From positions 8,928,001-8,992,000 of the forward strand of contig JAUKPH010000018.1 in assembly GCA_030549335.1 (NCBI GenBank): a stretch of 64,000 nt of DNA, written 5' to 3'. Of the stretch, positions 32,475 to 45,188 are shown piece by piece. Made by a program: the position numbers and the translations under genes. Every line of letters begins with the position of its first letter. The first letter of the stretch is position 1. The notes below the pieces were generated by a model. The model ran no database searches. It was not told the DNA's origin and worked only from the letters and a program-made list of their open reading frames with translations. Source of the stretch: Pontederia crassipes. Its lineage: Eukaryota; Streptophyta; Magnoliopsida; Commelinales; Pontederiaceae.

Positions 32475-35022
32475 ATTCTAAATGAAATAAAAAAAAAAGA
32501 AAGGAAAAAGGCCCACAGCCGCACATGGCCCAAAGCCCATCTACCCAAAGCAATAAAATAATTCCCTAACCTCTTCTTTCCACCTACCCCAGCCGACAAC
32601 CCCAAGGAAAAACCCCCATTAACTATAGTGATCACCTTTCCACACTCTCTCGCTCCCATTGCTCTCTTGCTCTCGGCCAACACACTCAAGAAGTCCCATT
32701 GAAGCTACAGTAAGTCTTCATTATTTATCTTTTGGTCCATAGGAAGCACTCTCTTATTGCTACAGTAAAACTTCTTTTTCTCCATGCTAATCCCCCTCCA
32801 TTGCACTACATTGTCCCATTAAGCTAGTGGACAGCAACATCAAGGAGAAGATAGGGGCAGATTAGGCTAGGAGAGAAAGAGAGGAAAGATTAAAGTTAGG
32901 AATTCTTAATAAAAGTATGTTTGAGGGGATCCTGAACTTTAATCTTCTCCCTAATGATATTTGATTGTATAGATTAGGGATTAAAGAACAAATTCTTTGT
33001 TCTTAGAAAAAGATTTAGGAAATGTGCATTTCTTACTTCATATTTCGTTAAATTACTATATTATTGCTAATCATAATTTGAATGCAACGTGCTTACTGTT
33101 CTATTGCTAATCATGCTTAGATGTAGGATATTTAATGCTTCTTATATTAGTTCATTATGAAATCTTGTAAAGCTTACGTACATTTTTAAGTGTGATTAGT
33201 ATGTTGAATGTCTTATGTGAAAACTTCCTTATGTTGCATGATTAGAATGTTAAGAAGTGTCACATATGATGGATGGAAGTCAATAAGTGTTCAAGATGTT
33301 AATGTATGTAAGATCTGGAAAGAAAATATGTAAAATCGGGTGTCTGCCATCCCAGAACGGACAACCGATTCCGTATCGGTCGATCGTTCTAGAGGGGCAG
33401 ACACATTCTGTGATTAGCGGACATCCGAACGCTTTGGTTCGGTCGTCCGAAAGTCAGGAACCGATCGACCGATATACAAACGGTCATTCGATATATGGTG
33501 TCGAAACATTCTATGATTAGCGGACGTCCGAACATCTTACTTCGGTCATCCGAAAGCCAAGTATCGATCGACCGATATTTCAGCGGTCGTCCGATTTGAG
33601 TAGCAGTTACATTCTGTGATTAGCGGATGATCTGAAGTTCACTTCGGACGTCCGAAACTCATGTATCGGTCGACCGATAATCCAGCGGTCGGACCGAAAC
33701 TCTGTGATTAGTGGTCGAACCGAAACTCTATTTTGATCGTCCGAAATGACCATATCGGTCGCCCGATGATCGACCGGTCGTCCGATAAATAGTCCAGTGG
33801 TTGACCGTTAAGGAAACGGTCGTCCGTTTTGGAAAAATGATTGGTTATTATTGAATGTCTACACATAGTATGATTTGAAGTATGTATGACCTTAAATAAG
33901 GTTAAAACATGCAATATGTGATGAATGATTGTATGTAATAATGAATGATAGTAAAAAATGGATTTGCATGAAGGCGTCTTATTGTAATCGTGGAGGGGAA
34001 TAAAGTCTTCACATACTAGCTGATGTGTCGTATTCCTAAGGAAGAATCCTTCCAAAGGTGGAGCAATCGTCCCAGCCTAGCTAACCAAGTTCCCGTGAAT
34101 CAACATGGTCTTCACAATTACCAAGATAATAAGCTATCTTAATCAAGATAGAAGATGAAAAGATGATGTAAAGTGGAAATTAAAGTCCTACAAATATGTA
34201 TGTACTTTCCAAAGATGACTTAGGACATAAAGTTAAAGATGTTGATGAAAGCTCCAATAGGATGCTTATGTATGTCCCCTTGTCATAAGATGTTATGAAA
34301 GAAGATGTTAAAGTAAAGCAAGATGAACGATGATATGTCTTAGCATAATGATAAGTTATGATATGCTTTGACATAATAATAATGATGTTATATGTTTATC
34401 TTATCTTGCTATGATGATATGTTCATATGCCATGTAGTATGTATAAGTAGCTCATAGCATGCATATGATTTATGTTCCATTATGATGATAAGCATATGCC
34501 ATGACATGTAGAGTTTATGTCATAGGATCATAGCATGCATGTGCCTCAGCATACTCTAACGGGAGAAATCTCCTGCACTTCATGGATCCGTGCAGGTATG
34601 GACGAGACTTAGGTTCGGCGGCGAGAGCCTCATGACGAAGACGTTGCACATGGGTTGGTCGGGCTAAGGCCCAAGTTATCACTTAGTCTTTTATGTTATG
34701 ATGATGAACTCTTATAAGAGTTAAGTATGTATGACTTATGGGTCTTTGAGTCTTTTACTTTTATTTGGACTTTTTATGTATTATGAACCCTATGTTGGGT
34801 ATTGATGTTAGAGCCTATGTGGCTCATAGGCTAGTATTGTTGTCTTGGGATTTTTATATGATAAAATCTTTCGCTGTTTTACTATATTATTATTTATATT
34901 TATTATTATTATGTTTTCGCTGTAATATTTTATGAAATTAGATCATGTCAAGATCGAAGTAGCGTTATCTAAGATTCGGCAAAAATTTTAAATTAGGGCC
35001 GAATTTTAGGTGCTGCAGCAAC
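32470..35022 (+). mobile_element. LTR (probably solo) inside the zinc-finger remnant, TSD GCAAC
   Basis: GCAAC at 32470-32474 and 35018-35022 flanks 2.54 kb that is absent from the coding frame. Its beginning ('aaataaaaaaaaaagaaagg', 'aaggccca') and end (TTAGGTGCTGCA at 35006-35017) resemble the LTR family at 39678. The 'ctcctgcacttcatggatccg' and 'gaggatctc'-like 3' third (about 34550-34690) also fits a Tekay-type LTR. The left end does not begin with TG under this duplication; an alternative start TGCAACATT at 32469 would lose the duplication. No PBS or protein is visible, so it is probably a solo LTR. Confidence 0.65.
33335..33830. repeat. CGGTCGACCG / CGGACGTCCG motif block in LTR
   Basis: About 20 variants of 'cggtcgaccgat', 'cggtcgtccgaa', 'gcggacatccgaac' and 'cggtcgatcg' with four spaced copies of 'ctgtgattagcgg' (about 33408, 33510, 33615, 33700). 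The period is about 100 bp. It lies in a position comparable to the palindromic blocks of the other LTRs. Confidence 0.85.
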
Positions 35023-35280
35023 CTCTTCCTGTGCATGATGAATCTGCTGCATAACCTTCCGAGGGCACAGTCATTGATCCAATGTTGCATGCGCAGCATG
35101 GACAAGGAGCGTAAGAGCATGAAGACGCAGACTCCATCAATCCCACCCGCTAGGTTCCTTCTTCTAGTTCGTCTTCAACCTTGTACTCATTATTGTCGTT
35201 GTCGTCTTCCTCGTTGTTCTCGCCCTTCCAACCTGTTACCCTTTGTAGTTGTTCTTCAAGTGGCCTTCCTCCTTTAGATT
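35018..35280 (+). pseudogene. Zinc-finger gene remnant, 3' part after the LTR
   Basis: Continues the frame of 32050-32474 (PLPVHDESAA), with stops at about 35055, 35112 and 35152. It ends in a serine-rich tail (SSSSSSTLYSLLSLSSSS...LPPLD) and a stop near 35279. The last part recurs in copy B at 39543-39600. A different frame is open for 80 codons (35035-35277), but it does not match the upstream frame. Confidence 0.45.
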
Positions 35281-36690
35281 AAACTCGTCGTCTTTAAAGT
35301 AGTGTGGTTTGCATTTTATAATGTTAACAATATCGCATTTTACTGCATTCATCTGAATATGGAAAGATTTGTAAACGTGCAATTACCAATCTCCCTTCTA
35401 ATTAACTGTAACTCATGAAGCGTGACATCCCTTTTCACCATCACGTATTCCTTTACATATACATATATATATATATATATATCAATTGAAAAATATATGT
35501 TGCATGCATGTCATCATCTTTGGGGAAGAAAACAAATTTGCAACTAGCGATTCTTGTGCATGTACAATGTTTAAGTACTGAGGTTGGTGGCTACATTTTT
35601 TTCCTGCCATTTTATTACATAAAGATAAATCCTCAGGCAATTATTTTTTTCTTGCGTTATTCAGGTTCCTATTAAAAGAGATTTGAAATATAATTACCCA
35701 GAAAAGAAGTATGAAAAAGGCTTTAAGAATCAGCATCTTTAAAGAACAATTATTCTTTAGTTTATATATTTTAAATCTTATGTTTTTTGGAATAAAGCCC
35801 ATAACGCTTGAAACAATATCACCTAACTTTCGTTGTTTATTTATTTTAAATCTTATGTTTTTTGTAGCAATTTATGATTTCTAATGACAAGGCTTATATT
35901 CCCTTGTTTTATCCCTTTTGCATCAGATCTTAATTTCCCTATCTTCTGTAATATTTGATAATTTAGCTTTCATTCTGTTTGAGATGTTTATCTTGACAAG
36001 GCAAACTGTGTGAACTTTTCTCATAATCAAGTAGAGTTTAGTTTTCTTTCATTTATTAATGATAATAGTTTTAATGATGTTCCAAATATTGATTATCTTT
36101 TTAGATACTTATTATCTTGGTAGGAATATTTGCTTCTAATTGCATGAACTCTATGGAATCAATTTTGAATTTTGAGTTGAAGCATTGAATGTTACAGCTA
36201 GTATGATCCTTGATCAAATATTAGTTGTGTAGTTTATTAATCAGTATTTGTGATAATATTTTAGAGGCCACATTTTAATGAATTATAATATTAGGTTTGA
36301 TTTCATTAGGATACTAGATGTTGTGGTCTCAAACTAATTTGAATTATGATAGATTAATCAATCTTGGATGAAAGTTAATACATTGAGTATACTCTAATCC
36401 ACTGTTAAAAACAAACTTATATTTGGTGAAATTAGCTCATATACAAACTCACTAATCATCATAAGACCCTAGATTTTAGATTAAATTATATTAATATAGT
36501 CTAAAGTTTACTTTTCCATAATTTTATATCGATAATCTTTATGCTAAAACTATGTCACCTCTTATTAGCTTATGAGATTAGATAGTTTGGTAAGTTAATT
36601 TCTCGTGGAATAGAGAACTCGATAATCATTATATTTGTTATTTAAGTGATTCCTGCACTTGGTAGCAATTTATTGTTATAATATTTTGCA
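35281..36690. repeat. Duplicated segment, copy A, right part
   Basis: It matches copy B at 39600-39677 plus 47117-47760: 'tcgtctttaaagtagtgtggtttgca', 'gcattcatctgaatatggaaag', 'gtgcaattaccaatctcc', 'tgccttgacaagg'-like and 'gatgttccaaatattgattatc' blocks. An (AT)n run is at 35457-35482. Position 35350-35354 (CATCT) is the uninterrupted version of the site where the retrotransposon of copy B inserted. No coding signal was seen. Confidence 0.7.
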
Positions 36691-36965
36691 TAATACAACA
36701 AAAGGATAGATTCCTTTCTAAAGTAAAGCAATAATTTTGGGATGACCCACATCTCTTCCAAGAATGCTCAAATGGACACGGAAGAAGATATATACATGAA
36801 GAAGATATGATCATGGGGGAACTCAAAGAACTACTATCATAATCCTACATGATGGTTTCTATTGGCCCACTATATTTAAGGATGTTCACAAATTTGCCTC
36901 CTCATTTGGCAAATGTCGGAGGATACGAAACAGTTCTAGGAGACAATAAATGCCACAATTTCGGA
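36690..36965 (+). pseudogene. Athila-type integrase fragment
   Basis: Plus-strand frames read FWDDPHLFQECSNGHGRRYI (about 36738-36795), then after a frameshift LHDGFYWPTIFKDVHKFASS (about 36845-36905) and a degenerate KCRRIRNSSRRQ. This is the zinc-binding N-terminus of an Athila-type integrase, where the family has GFYWPT and a C-x2-C pair. It is short and broken. Confidence 0.7.
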
Positions 36966-37329
36966 TCCTAATAGTCGAGTTGTGTATGAGGAGTTGGCTA
37001 CATGGGTCATTTCTACATTCAGACAATTGCAAATAAATCTTGATGGCAACTACATATTATGTGAATCTTGTAAATTCACATGTAAATTCTTGTAAATTCA
37101 CATGCAAATTCATTGTAAATTCACTTCCACTCTCATGTCCATAATACTAAGGGTCAAATAATAAATGGAATAACGAAGTTAAATGCTTTTGTTATGTGGA
37201 TCTTGTGCTATATATTCCTCTTTTACTTAGAATTTTCATCATTTCTTTGAGTTTTACACTTAAACTTATTACCCTTACCATTTCCATCATTAATTTGTGT
37301 CGACAGAATAATGCCCTACACATGTTGTT
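36966..37329. other. AT-rich stretch with short TGTAAATTCACATG repeats
   Basis: 'ttgtaaattcacatg' variants occur four times at 37067-37128. The rest is AT-rich and shows no gene. Confidence 0.6.
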
Positions 37330-39672
37330 ATCTCTAACGATAAAGTTGTTTCACATAAGTTAATGAACAACAGCCAATGCACTATAAGAGTTATATGAAA
37401 ACTTTAACAATTTCCATAACTTTGTGGGACTAACAAAAAATTATGCATAGCATTAATCTTCAATATGTTAAAATAAATGTTGATCGTACCAATAATATTC
37501 TGAAATGAAGGAATTAGGAGTTGATTTACTTCATTTATAATAGAATATATATTTATTAAAATGTGAAATTATGTTGCAAATAAGTGTTAGTTAAATAACT
37601 CGCTATCAAAGGAACATATAATTGTATAAACGTATAGATTCAAAATTTGTTTCGTCAAGTTATCTTTTATCTGTATTGATAAAGTGTTGAGCCTAGTAGA
37701 AATTGTTATCTGTATTGATAAAGTGTTGAGCCACAAGTTACTGAAAATGAAACAATGCACAACACTAGTTAATTAATGAAAACAGATTTTAATAGTTTTC
37801 AAAAAAATTTTGGGCTCACAAAACTTTATGCATACCAGTAAATTCCATTTGCTTAATTAAGCTCTGATCTATAAAAATTTTGAATGAATGCATTAGGATT
37901 TTTCTCTACATTACATAAGGACATATATGCATGAAATTATGATTTTTTGTCGTATACATGTATTAAATAAATAACTATAAAATGAATACGTACAATAATA
38001 AACTTGTAAGTCTTTATCATTATTGGTTGGTCCTATTATGACAAAGGTACAAATTAAGAATGTTTATAATGTCGTTATGTATCTTATCGTATATGTATTT
38101 TTTAAATGATCGATATTGTGAATATATTTTCATGTCGTGTATAAATTAAATAACATAGATAAACAATATAGGTTAAGTTATTCAATTTTGTTGGATATAT
38201 GTATTTATTAAATAATTCATTGTGTAAATAATATAATTTGTATAATTGTATATATGTAATCATTAGTATCGGTTTCCTCGATCCATAACAAAAGTACAAA
38301 TTCAAAATCTTTATATTGTCCATATATATCTTGTCAATATATATCTTGTCAAGATATATGCATTTCGTCAATATATGCAAACATGACGATCAAGTGAGCC
38401 AATTTTGAACTTACGTTCACCTATAATTAAAATTTGAATGAATGTATCAGGAGTTTTTCACTTTATTTCATAAGGACATATATGCATGAAAATCTGAATT
38501 ATGTCGTATGCATATAGGTCTACATCATTATTCGTTGTCCCTATTTATGACAATGGTACAAATTAAGAATGTTATATTGTCGTTATATAACTCGTCGATA
38601 TGTATTTCTTTAATGATATTGTTGGAATATTTTCTAATCACGTGAGCCAACTCATTGTCTCTTCTACTTATTAACTAAATGATTTTCACTGTAGTTTGTG
38701 CAAAGGGATTTAAAAAAAAAAGATTGATGTTATATATGGTAAGGAGTAAGAAACATAATGATGCCAGGCATATGATGAGACAATTATGCATTCACCAAAT
38801 AGTATTGGCTATTAATTCATGAAACAATGGGGCCTTCACCTGAATGATGAAACTCGCGAGTTTAACTCATAACTACATATGCCCATGCATTTAATTCCTT
38901 CCTTTCTATAAATGCATTACGCTCGTCATAGAATTCCATGTAATTGAAGCATTTATATATATTTTTACTATCACACATATAGATTGTCACCATTAAAGTA
39001 AATTTATTCTTTAGATGAAAAAACGATCAAATATATAACAATAATGGAACTGGATTTTTAAAATATTGATTGTAACTTTATGATTATGATTTACAGAAAA
39101 GAAAATGTCTCTCTCCTTCTAACCAAAGAACTTCATCCTTAAGGAATGGAGTGTCAAGGGAGACGATCTTGCAAGGGCCAATGTAGCAAAAAAAATATGT
39201 GGTTGGAGGGAATTAATTCAATATGTTAAAAGCCCCAAAGCATGCATTCATATCATCAAGCATTTTGAAACAAGAAGAAACTATCACTTATGATGCATGA
39301 TTAGGTTTCTGCATTAGTGCTTGTTGCAATTTTTTTCTGGGATCTATTTTATTTCACTTGTAATTTTGTCTCGTCTTCAGAACAGCCGACTAAGCAAACT
39401 GTGTGTCAATAGTTTTAAAACTTTAGAAGGATAAGAACAGAAAACAAATTAATAGGGCATTAAACTCTGTTTGGTGGAGGCAATTAATGAATTAACTAAA
39501 CCCTTATCACCATTACTGGCAGTTATGCATAGCACTGTTGTCATCATCCTCGTTGTTCTTCAAGTGGCCCTCTTCCATTTAGATAAAATTCGTCGTCTTT
39601 ACGTAGTGTGGTTTGCATGAAGATGTCAGTGTATCTTCTTATCATCTTAATAATATCGCATTTTTCTGCATT
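37330..39672. repeat. Duplicated segment, copy B, left part
   Basis: It carries the diverged unit repeats of copy A (37330-38700) and the central block (38745-39530). It matches copy C at 58328-60164 closely, often over 90 percent by eye. Relative to copy A the zinc-finger coding region is missing: 'gcatagcac' (about 39527) runs directly into the serine-rich tail 'ctcgttgttcttcaagtgg' (about 39551). A duplicated 'ttatctgtattgataaagtgttgagcc' lies at 37669 and 37708. Confidence 0.75.
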
Positions 39673-39677
39673 CATCT

Positions 39678-41620
39678 TGTAACGACCATAAAAAAAAAAG
39701 AGGAACATAAACTAATGGGCCTGTAATAGCCCATTAACCATAACTTTAATTAACCTAATTATAAATCCCTCTCTCATTCTTACCAACAGCCGCACGGCGT
39801 TTTTTTTTCCAAATACAAAAGCACACCCCTCTCTCTCCCCCCCCCCCCCCTCCCTCACTCTCTTTCATCTCTTCTCACGTACAGCATGCACACGCCCTCT
39901 TCAAGGAACAAGAAAGGTGCTGTTTTTCTTTTCCTCTTGCGCACGTCCAACCCACGTTCCTTAGACCCCTCTCGTTGATGCTAATTTATTGCAGCCAGTT
40001 GGCACAATGAGAAAGGAGAACGCTGAAGCACATATGTCATGGAATAGCAATGAATCGATGGGAAAATAAATTAATCACGCTTAACAGGTGGGTGAATCGA
40101 AATCACCTTGCATGGCATCTGAATTGTCCCAAATTCATGCCCTAATCGTTATGGAAAGAAAAGATCAAAGCTAGGGTTCAAGTTATCGTTTTAATTGATT
40201 GATTCCTTGTATTCTTTGATTGATTGTTTGAATTGCATGCATAATTCACTTCTTATTATTTTGTTGTTGTGTGATTGATTTGCTAGGAGATAGGAACTAG
40301 GTTAGGATGAGATTGCATTGGAAAAACGATGAAATTCGAAAGTTTCGTAACTTTCTGGACGCCGACCGATCGACCGGTCCGCAGGTATTGTGACAACCGG
40401 TCAACCGATAACCTGCCTATCGCCGTATTTCTACTCATGTCGATCGGTCGATCGATTCTTGTCACCGGTCGACCGATCCTCCCTAATCAGGTCGACCGTT
40501 CCACTGAACGGATTGACCGATTTAGTTAATATCCGATTTGATCTATCGGTCGACCGATCTTAACAGACCGGTCGACCGACCCGCAGACAACCGATTGACC
40601 GTTCTCCTGAATCGGTCGACCGATTCCCTAGAAAATCTTTTATTATATTTATTAATTATTTTCCTTTTATCCAGATATTATATATATATATATATATGTA
40701 TGATGATTGATCCTATTTTCTGACCCCACAGAGATCCCTCACTGATTTACATGATTTACTCTGTTATTGATTTATTCCACATTGATCCTATCGTATCGGT
40801 TGAATCAAGAACAAAGAGCTACAAGTTATTAAAAGCGATTAATAAGTTCAGATGAAAGATTAATGATGGGTTGCCGGTCCAAGCCAAGTGCATCAAGATA
40901 AGGGTCGCTCCCTTGGTCATGGTTTGATCACCCATTGACCCGCACAAGGCCGTATCGTTTGCTGGGCATACCCCAAGAATTAAAGGCACTCAAAGTCATC
41001 CTGATTGTTAATTAATAACCTAGATCAAGAAGCAAGTTCAAGTCAAGTCAAGTATGCCATGATTCCAAGTTTACTATATATTATTGATCCTCATGATTCA
41101 TGATATCGCTGATCTTATCTTATTATGATTCATGATACTGATATGTTATCTTTCACGTTCAAGTTAAGCATGATTATTTATCGCTGATTATTATATTCAT
41201 GACATGCATTGTATATCATGTGGTTCCCCACTAGGCTGTAATGCTTACGGGAGGACCTCCTTCCCTGTGTCTGATTTTCACAGGACCAGGTCAGAACGTG
41301 GTGGAGTAGGCGTGTGGTGATGAAGCTCTGGCGATAGGATAATACATGAACCATAGGAATTTTAAAGTGTTATTTAGTTTTCATTTACCTTCCGCATTCT
41401 AGATTCATGATATAAAACCTATTTTATTTTCTTAGCAATGATATAGCCACTTTTAGACTTCCGCATAATTATGTTATCTTATTTTATTTTATTATCTTTC
41501 CGCTGAGGTGTCTCAGTTCTTGACTGAGATATGGTCAATATTATGGTCAAGTTATAGCATGCCGTAGCGTCTCCACATTGGTCTTTGCCACGTGGCGGGG
41601 GTCGATTTCGGGACGTTACA
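39678..41620 (+). repeat. 5' LTR
   Basis: 1943 bp, TGTAACGACC...GGGACGTTACA. It carries the palindromic CGGTCGACCG block at 40365-40632 and an (AT)n run at 40679-40697. A run of C at about 39839-39850 differs from the 3' LTR. Confidence 0.95.
40365..40632. repeat. CGGTCGACCG palindrome block, 5' LTR
   Basis: About ten 10-14 bp palindromes or near-palindromes of the ATCGGTCGACCGAT type spaced roughly 25 bp apart. The block has sharp edges against AT-rich LTR sequence. Confidence 0.9.
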
Positions 41621-41624
41621 TTTA

Positions 41625-41636
41625 TGGTATCAGAGC
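41625..41636 (+). other. Primer binding site (initiator tRNA-Met)
   Basis: TGGTATCAGAGC four bases after the 5' LTR, the standard complement of the plant initiator tRNA-Met 3' end. Confidence 0.9.
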
Positions 41637-41639
41637 CTA

Positions 41640-44345
41640 AAGTCGGGACTCTCTTGACGTCCTAGTGTATAGAATAGTATGGTATTGGTTCATGTGCTAC
41701 CGCCGAGCAGTCGCCACACCCTCCACCGTAAAGTACAAGTAAGATTTTCTTGCATTAGGTTATTCTTTATTGATGTATTGATATGTATTTCACATGAGTG
41801 GTTGATTCCTAAGGAGGTTATTCTGTATGATAGGAATCAACTTAAATGTTATTAGTGATTAAACAAAAAGGATCATAAAGATTACGAACAAATTGGAAAA
41901 GAATAAACAACATGCATGTGGATAAATATACCTACGTGAAAAAAAAGTCTTACAGATATTTAAAGAATAAAATATTATGTTTCTTATAATTCATATTTTT
42001 CATCTCTTTCATGATTGCTCTATTCACGGACTTCTTCTGCTGACTGCAACAGTATGAAGAGGAAAATGAATAAGCATATCAGTTGCAAAGAGATGTAGAT
42101 TTAAGAAAGAAACGAAGGAATTATAAGAGTAATTAAATGATTCGACTCACACAACACGTAGGTGTGAGATGATTTCAAATAGTAGAGGTGAAACCAAGCA
42201 TGCATAAGTTATGATTTATGGTGATGACTTATGTGGTTCCATTGGTCTACCAATATAAGGGTTTAATAAATTATCTTATATATTTATGTTGATAAGTATG
42301 GACCCATAATGCTTCTTGCGCCTTAGACTTCATATGATCCCTTTATTATGTAGATAAAGGTCCTAAGCAAAATTCAAATTAGTTATACGAATTTCTAATT
42401 AGATTACCTTATATTGGAAATAGGAATTAGAAAGATTAATCATGTTCAAGTTATGTAAGATTAGTTAAACAATAATTTAAGTATTAGTGAGCTACCCAAG
42501 AATCATGCATAAGGTATGAATGGACAAATATAGAAGCTTAAAGTGTTTAGAAGTCACCTTGGCTGGAATAAATGTTAGAAGGAATTTTCAATGAGTAAGT
42601 GACTGTTTGTGTTAATCGAACATTTAAATCTAGCATATTCATACGCATATGTACATATAACATAGTATACTTATAAATATATAAAGATAAATAAATAAAT
42701 AATTAGATTTAACTAACTTAGTTTAGTACATAGTATATTTGAAATTTTATTAATATGAAGTATATTTTTAAATAGCCATTATTAAAGAATGAATTCTCTA
42801 TCATCGCAATGTATATATATTTTCAAAATAGACTAATATGATTAATACAAGAATTATATAGGAACAAGTAAGACATGAAAGGGCTAAAATGAATGTGAGA
42901 AATTTTAAAAAAGGTTAAAATGAATGTGAGAAATTTTAAAAAGATTTATGGTCTCTTAATTGAGATGTGCTTGAGGAGGATATGAGCCTCCAGCCATTAA
43001 GTATTAAAAGATCAAAATACCAAGTGAGGAAATTTTTAGAAAGTATGGGGGGTTAAGGTAAAATATGAGGAATTTTATAAGTTCCCTATAAGATTTCTGG
43101 AGAAGCAAGTTATGCACTTGAGAGGGATGATTATGTAAGTTTTAATATAATTATAGTTTTCATAATAATATCAAAATGTATAGGATATTTAATCATATAA
43201 TCATGGTTGATGGTTCAAGGGGGAAAATAAATCATATATATGTTTAGATAATGGGTTAAGTAAGTTACTAGTTGATACATGGAATGTCCTTTAAGATGCA
43301 AGATGTAAGATGATATATAGAATGTTCTCTAAGATGCCTCTACGTAAATATGATGAAAAATGTTCAAGATTTTGTCATGATCAAGTGGACCACTTATGAT
43401 TTGATCATAAGTCTTACAAATGGATTAGTTCTCCTTTCCAATTTTAAAGTTATCCCGACCCTCTCCCATGTACTACAAGATATCGTTAATGCAAAGGGTC
43501 ATGAAATGATGCACGAAGAAGAAGAATGATTGCTTGTCTTCTGTTTTGTTGATTGTTTTATTTTCCTGTCTTATTGTTTGAATTCATTCCATGTGTCAAC
43601 CTGCATTCATGATGTTTGGACTAAGGACTTATGTTATGTAGTGCACATAAATTATTCTGTTAATTCTGGATTAGATCATATTATGTAGTGACCCCTTAGC
43701 GTAGATATCGTCCGATCCTAACATTAATTCAAAGTGCTTCAAGATACTCAAGAAAAGACTTGTTATGGTAATATATAACCACTAGCCTCTTATGAAATTA
43801 TATGATGATGTCATTATCTACGATGATGGACAATGTTCTTAGTGATCCTATTGATCGTTACACGACATAGGTCGCCCGATAAGGACGATGACCTATGAAA
43901 ATAACTTGAAACCATAAAGTTCATGCTAGTGATACTAATGACGATTGAAGATAAGATCTATTTTTCACATCGGCTAGAAACTTCTTAGGAGGATTACGAT
44001 GAGATTCCTATTTGATTCTTCCTTCTAAGATGTATAAGCATTATAAAAAAGAAAAAGATAGTTGCCGGTATTTAAAGATCTAAAAGTTATAGTTAGAAGT
44101 TGAGTGTCATATCGACCTCCTTTCAAGAATGACCTTGATTTCCAATGCCCCATGACATATGAACTAAAAAGACAAATCTAATAATCGTAAGATGAGGGGT
44201 TTAGGAGACGGAGGGTCTCATTTTTAAATGTTCCACTTTTTTTGTAAAGAGGAATGATGACTCTATGGAGCTAAAGATTTGTTAACAAGTTGGTAAATAA
44301 AGTAACCACCAAGACATAAGTGTTTGTCACCATGCGAAGATGACC
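41640..44345. other. Interior of the Tekay-type element without recognisable domains
   Basis: AT-rich sequence where gag, protease and the first part of RT would be expected. A 32-bp tandem duplication 'aatgaatgtgagaaattttaaaa' is at about 42886-42945. No zinc knuckle, protease motif or open frame of note was seen. Confidence 0.6.
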
Positions 44346-44700
44346 TATTTAAGGCTAGGTGTACTCAAGATCGATCTATGGAGTAAGTACTAGCAGTTTC
44401 GAGTTGCTGAAGAAGATGTGATGAAGATAATTTTCCTAGCAATGAATGATCACTATAAATTTAGTGATGCCATTGGACTAAAGAACACTCCTCAAACTTT
44501 TAGGTCCTCATGAACATTGTGTTCAAACTATGCCTACATTTATGTAGAAAATATTGAAGTGTTCATCGATCAAAAGAGTCTTAGGTATGCTTTCTTTTAG
44601 TAGTACGCTAATATGTAACAAGGAAGATGACATGAGGTTTGAAAGATTTTGAGTTCTCCATGAAGTACCATTCTGATAAAAATGAACTCGGTTGCACATA
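44346..44700 (+). pseudogene. Gypsy RT and RNase H fragments
   Basis: Broken plus-strand reading: a degenerate 'LKIDLWSKY*QFRVAEEDV' (about 44370-44427), a 'DAIGLKNTPQTF' block (about 44465-44500) where the family has FGLTNAP-TF, then 'IEVFIDQKSL' (about 44550-44600), which is RNase H. The YxDD active site is not found; the RT palm and the RNase H start are deleted. Many stops. Confidence 0.7.
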
Positions 44701-44804
44701 CACTCAGACACAAGTAATGCTCGCTAAGCTTCATGAGGCTGCGTGTGAAATGTAGGAGGAACTAAGCATGTGGAAACCAAATAATAAAGTCTTAATGAAA
44801 AAAG

Positions 44805-44975
44805 AATTAGATGAATAACATAAGCCTGAGTTGCGGTTCATTTAGGAATAAGTCTTATAGGAAGTATGAGATGAATATTATAAGTCTGGGTTACGATCCA
44901 TTTGAAAAGTACAAAGAAGCATAAATATACAATCATAAGCCTGGGTTATGATCCATTTGGGAAGGACACAGATGT
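44805..44975. repeat. About 60-bp degenerate repeats, three units
   Basis: 'ataagcctgggttatgatccatttg' variants at about 44818, 44878 and 44935. They lie between RNase H and chromodomain relics, where integrase would be expected. Confidence 0.7.
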
Positions 44976-45041
44976 ATAAGGATAAACAAATAGTAATGAC
45001 ATGAAACATGGGGATACAAAAGTATGTCCGAGGTACCCATG

Positions 45042-45128
45042 GTCAGAGTAGCTTGGCTTTTTCATCATGGCGATGATGCGACATGGGAACTCGAATAAAA
45101 AAATGCGCCAAGAAATTCCTCATCTTTT
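45042..45128 (+). pseudogene. Chromodomain fragment
   Basis: Reads VRVAWLFHHGDDATWELE and then a stop, with 'RQEIPHLF'-like sequence in another frame. This is the end of a Tekay/Del chromodomain, which directs integration by binding methylated histone H3. It supports the clade call. Confidence 0.8.
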
Positions 45129-45175
45129 CGGTAAGCCCTCTACTAAGTGCAAAATTCGAGGACGAATTTTTTTTT

Positions 45176-45188
45176 AAGGGGATAAGAA
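45176..45188 (+). other. Polypurine tract
   Basis: 'aaggggataagaa' directly before the 3' LTR, after 'cgaggacgaatttttttt', the usual Tekay/Del context. Confidence 0.8.

Noticed and set aside
32279..32689. 136-codon minus-strand open frame
   Set aside because: It spans the host/LTR junction and lies opposite the C2H2 finger frame; no domain.
40329..40723. Open frames rich in D-R-P-T/S-T-D repeats
   Set aside because: Generated by the CGGTCGACCG palindrome block of the LTR; the frames are not kept in the 3' LTR.
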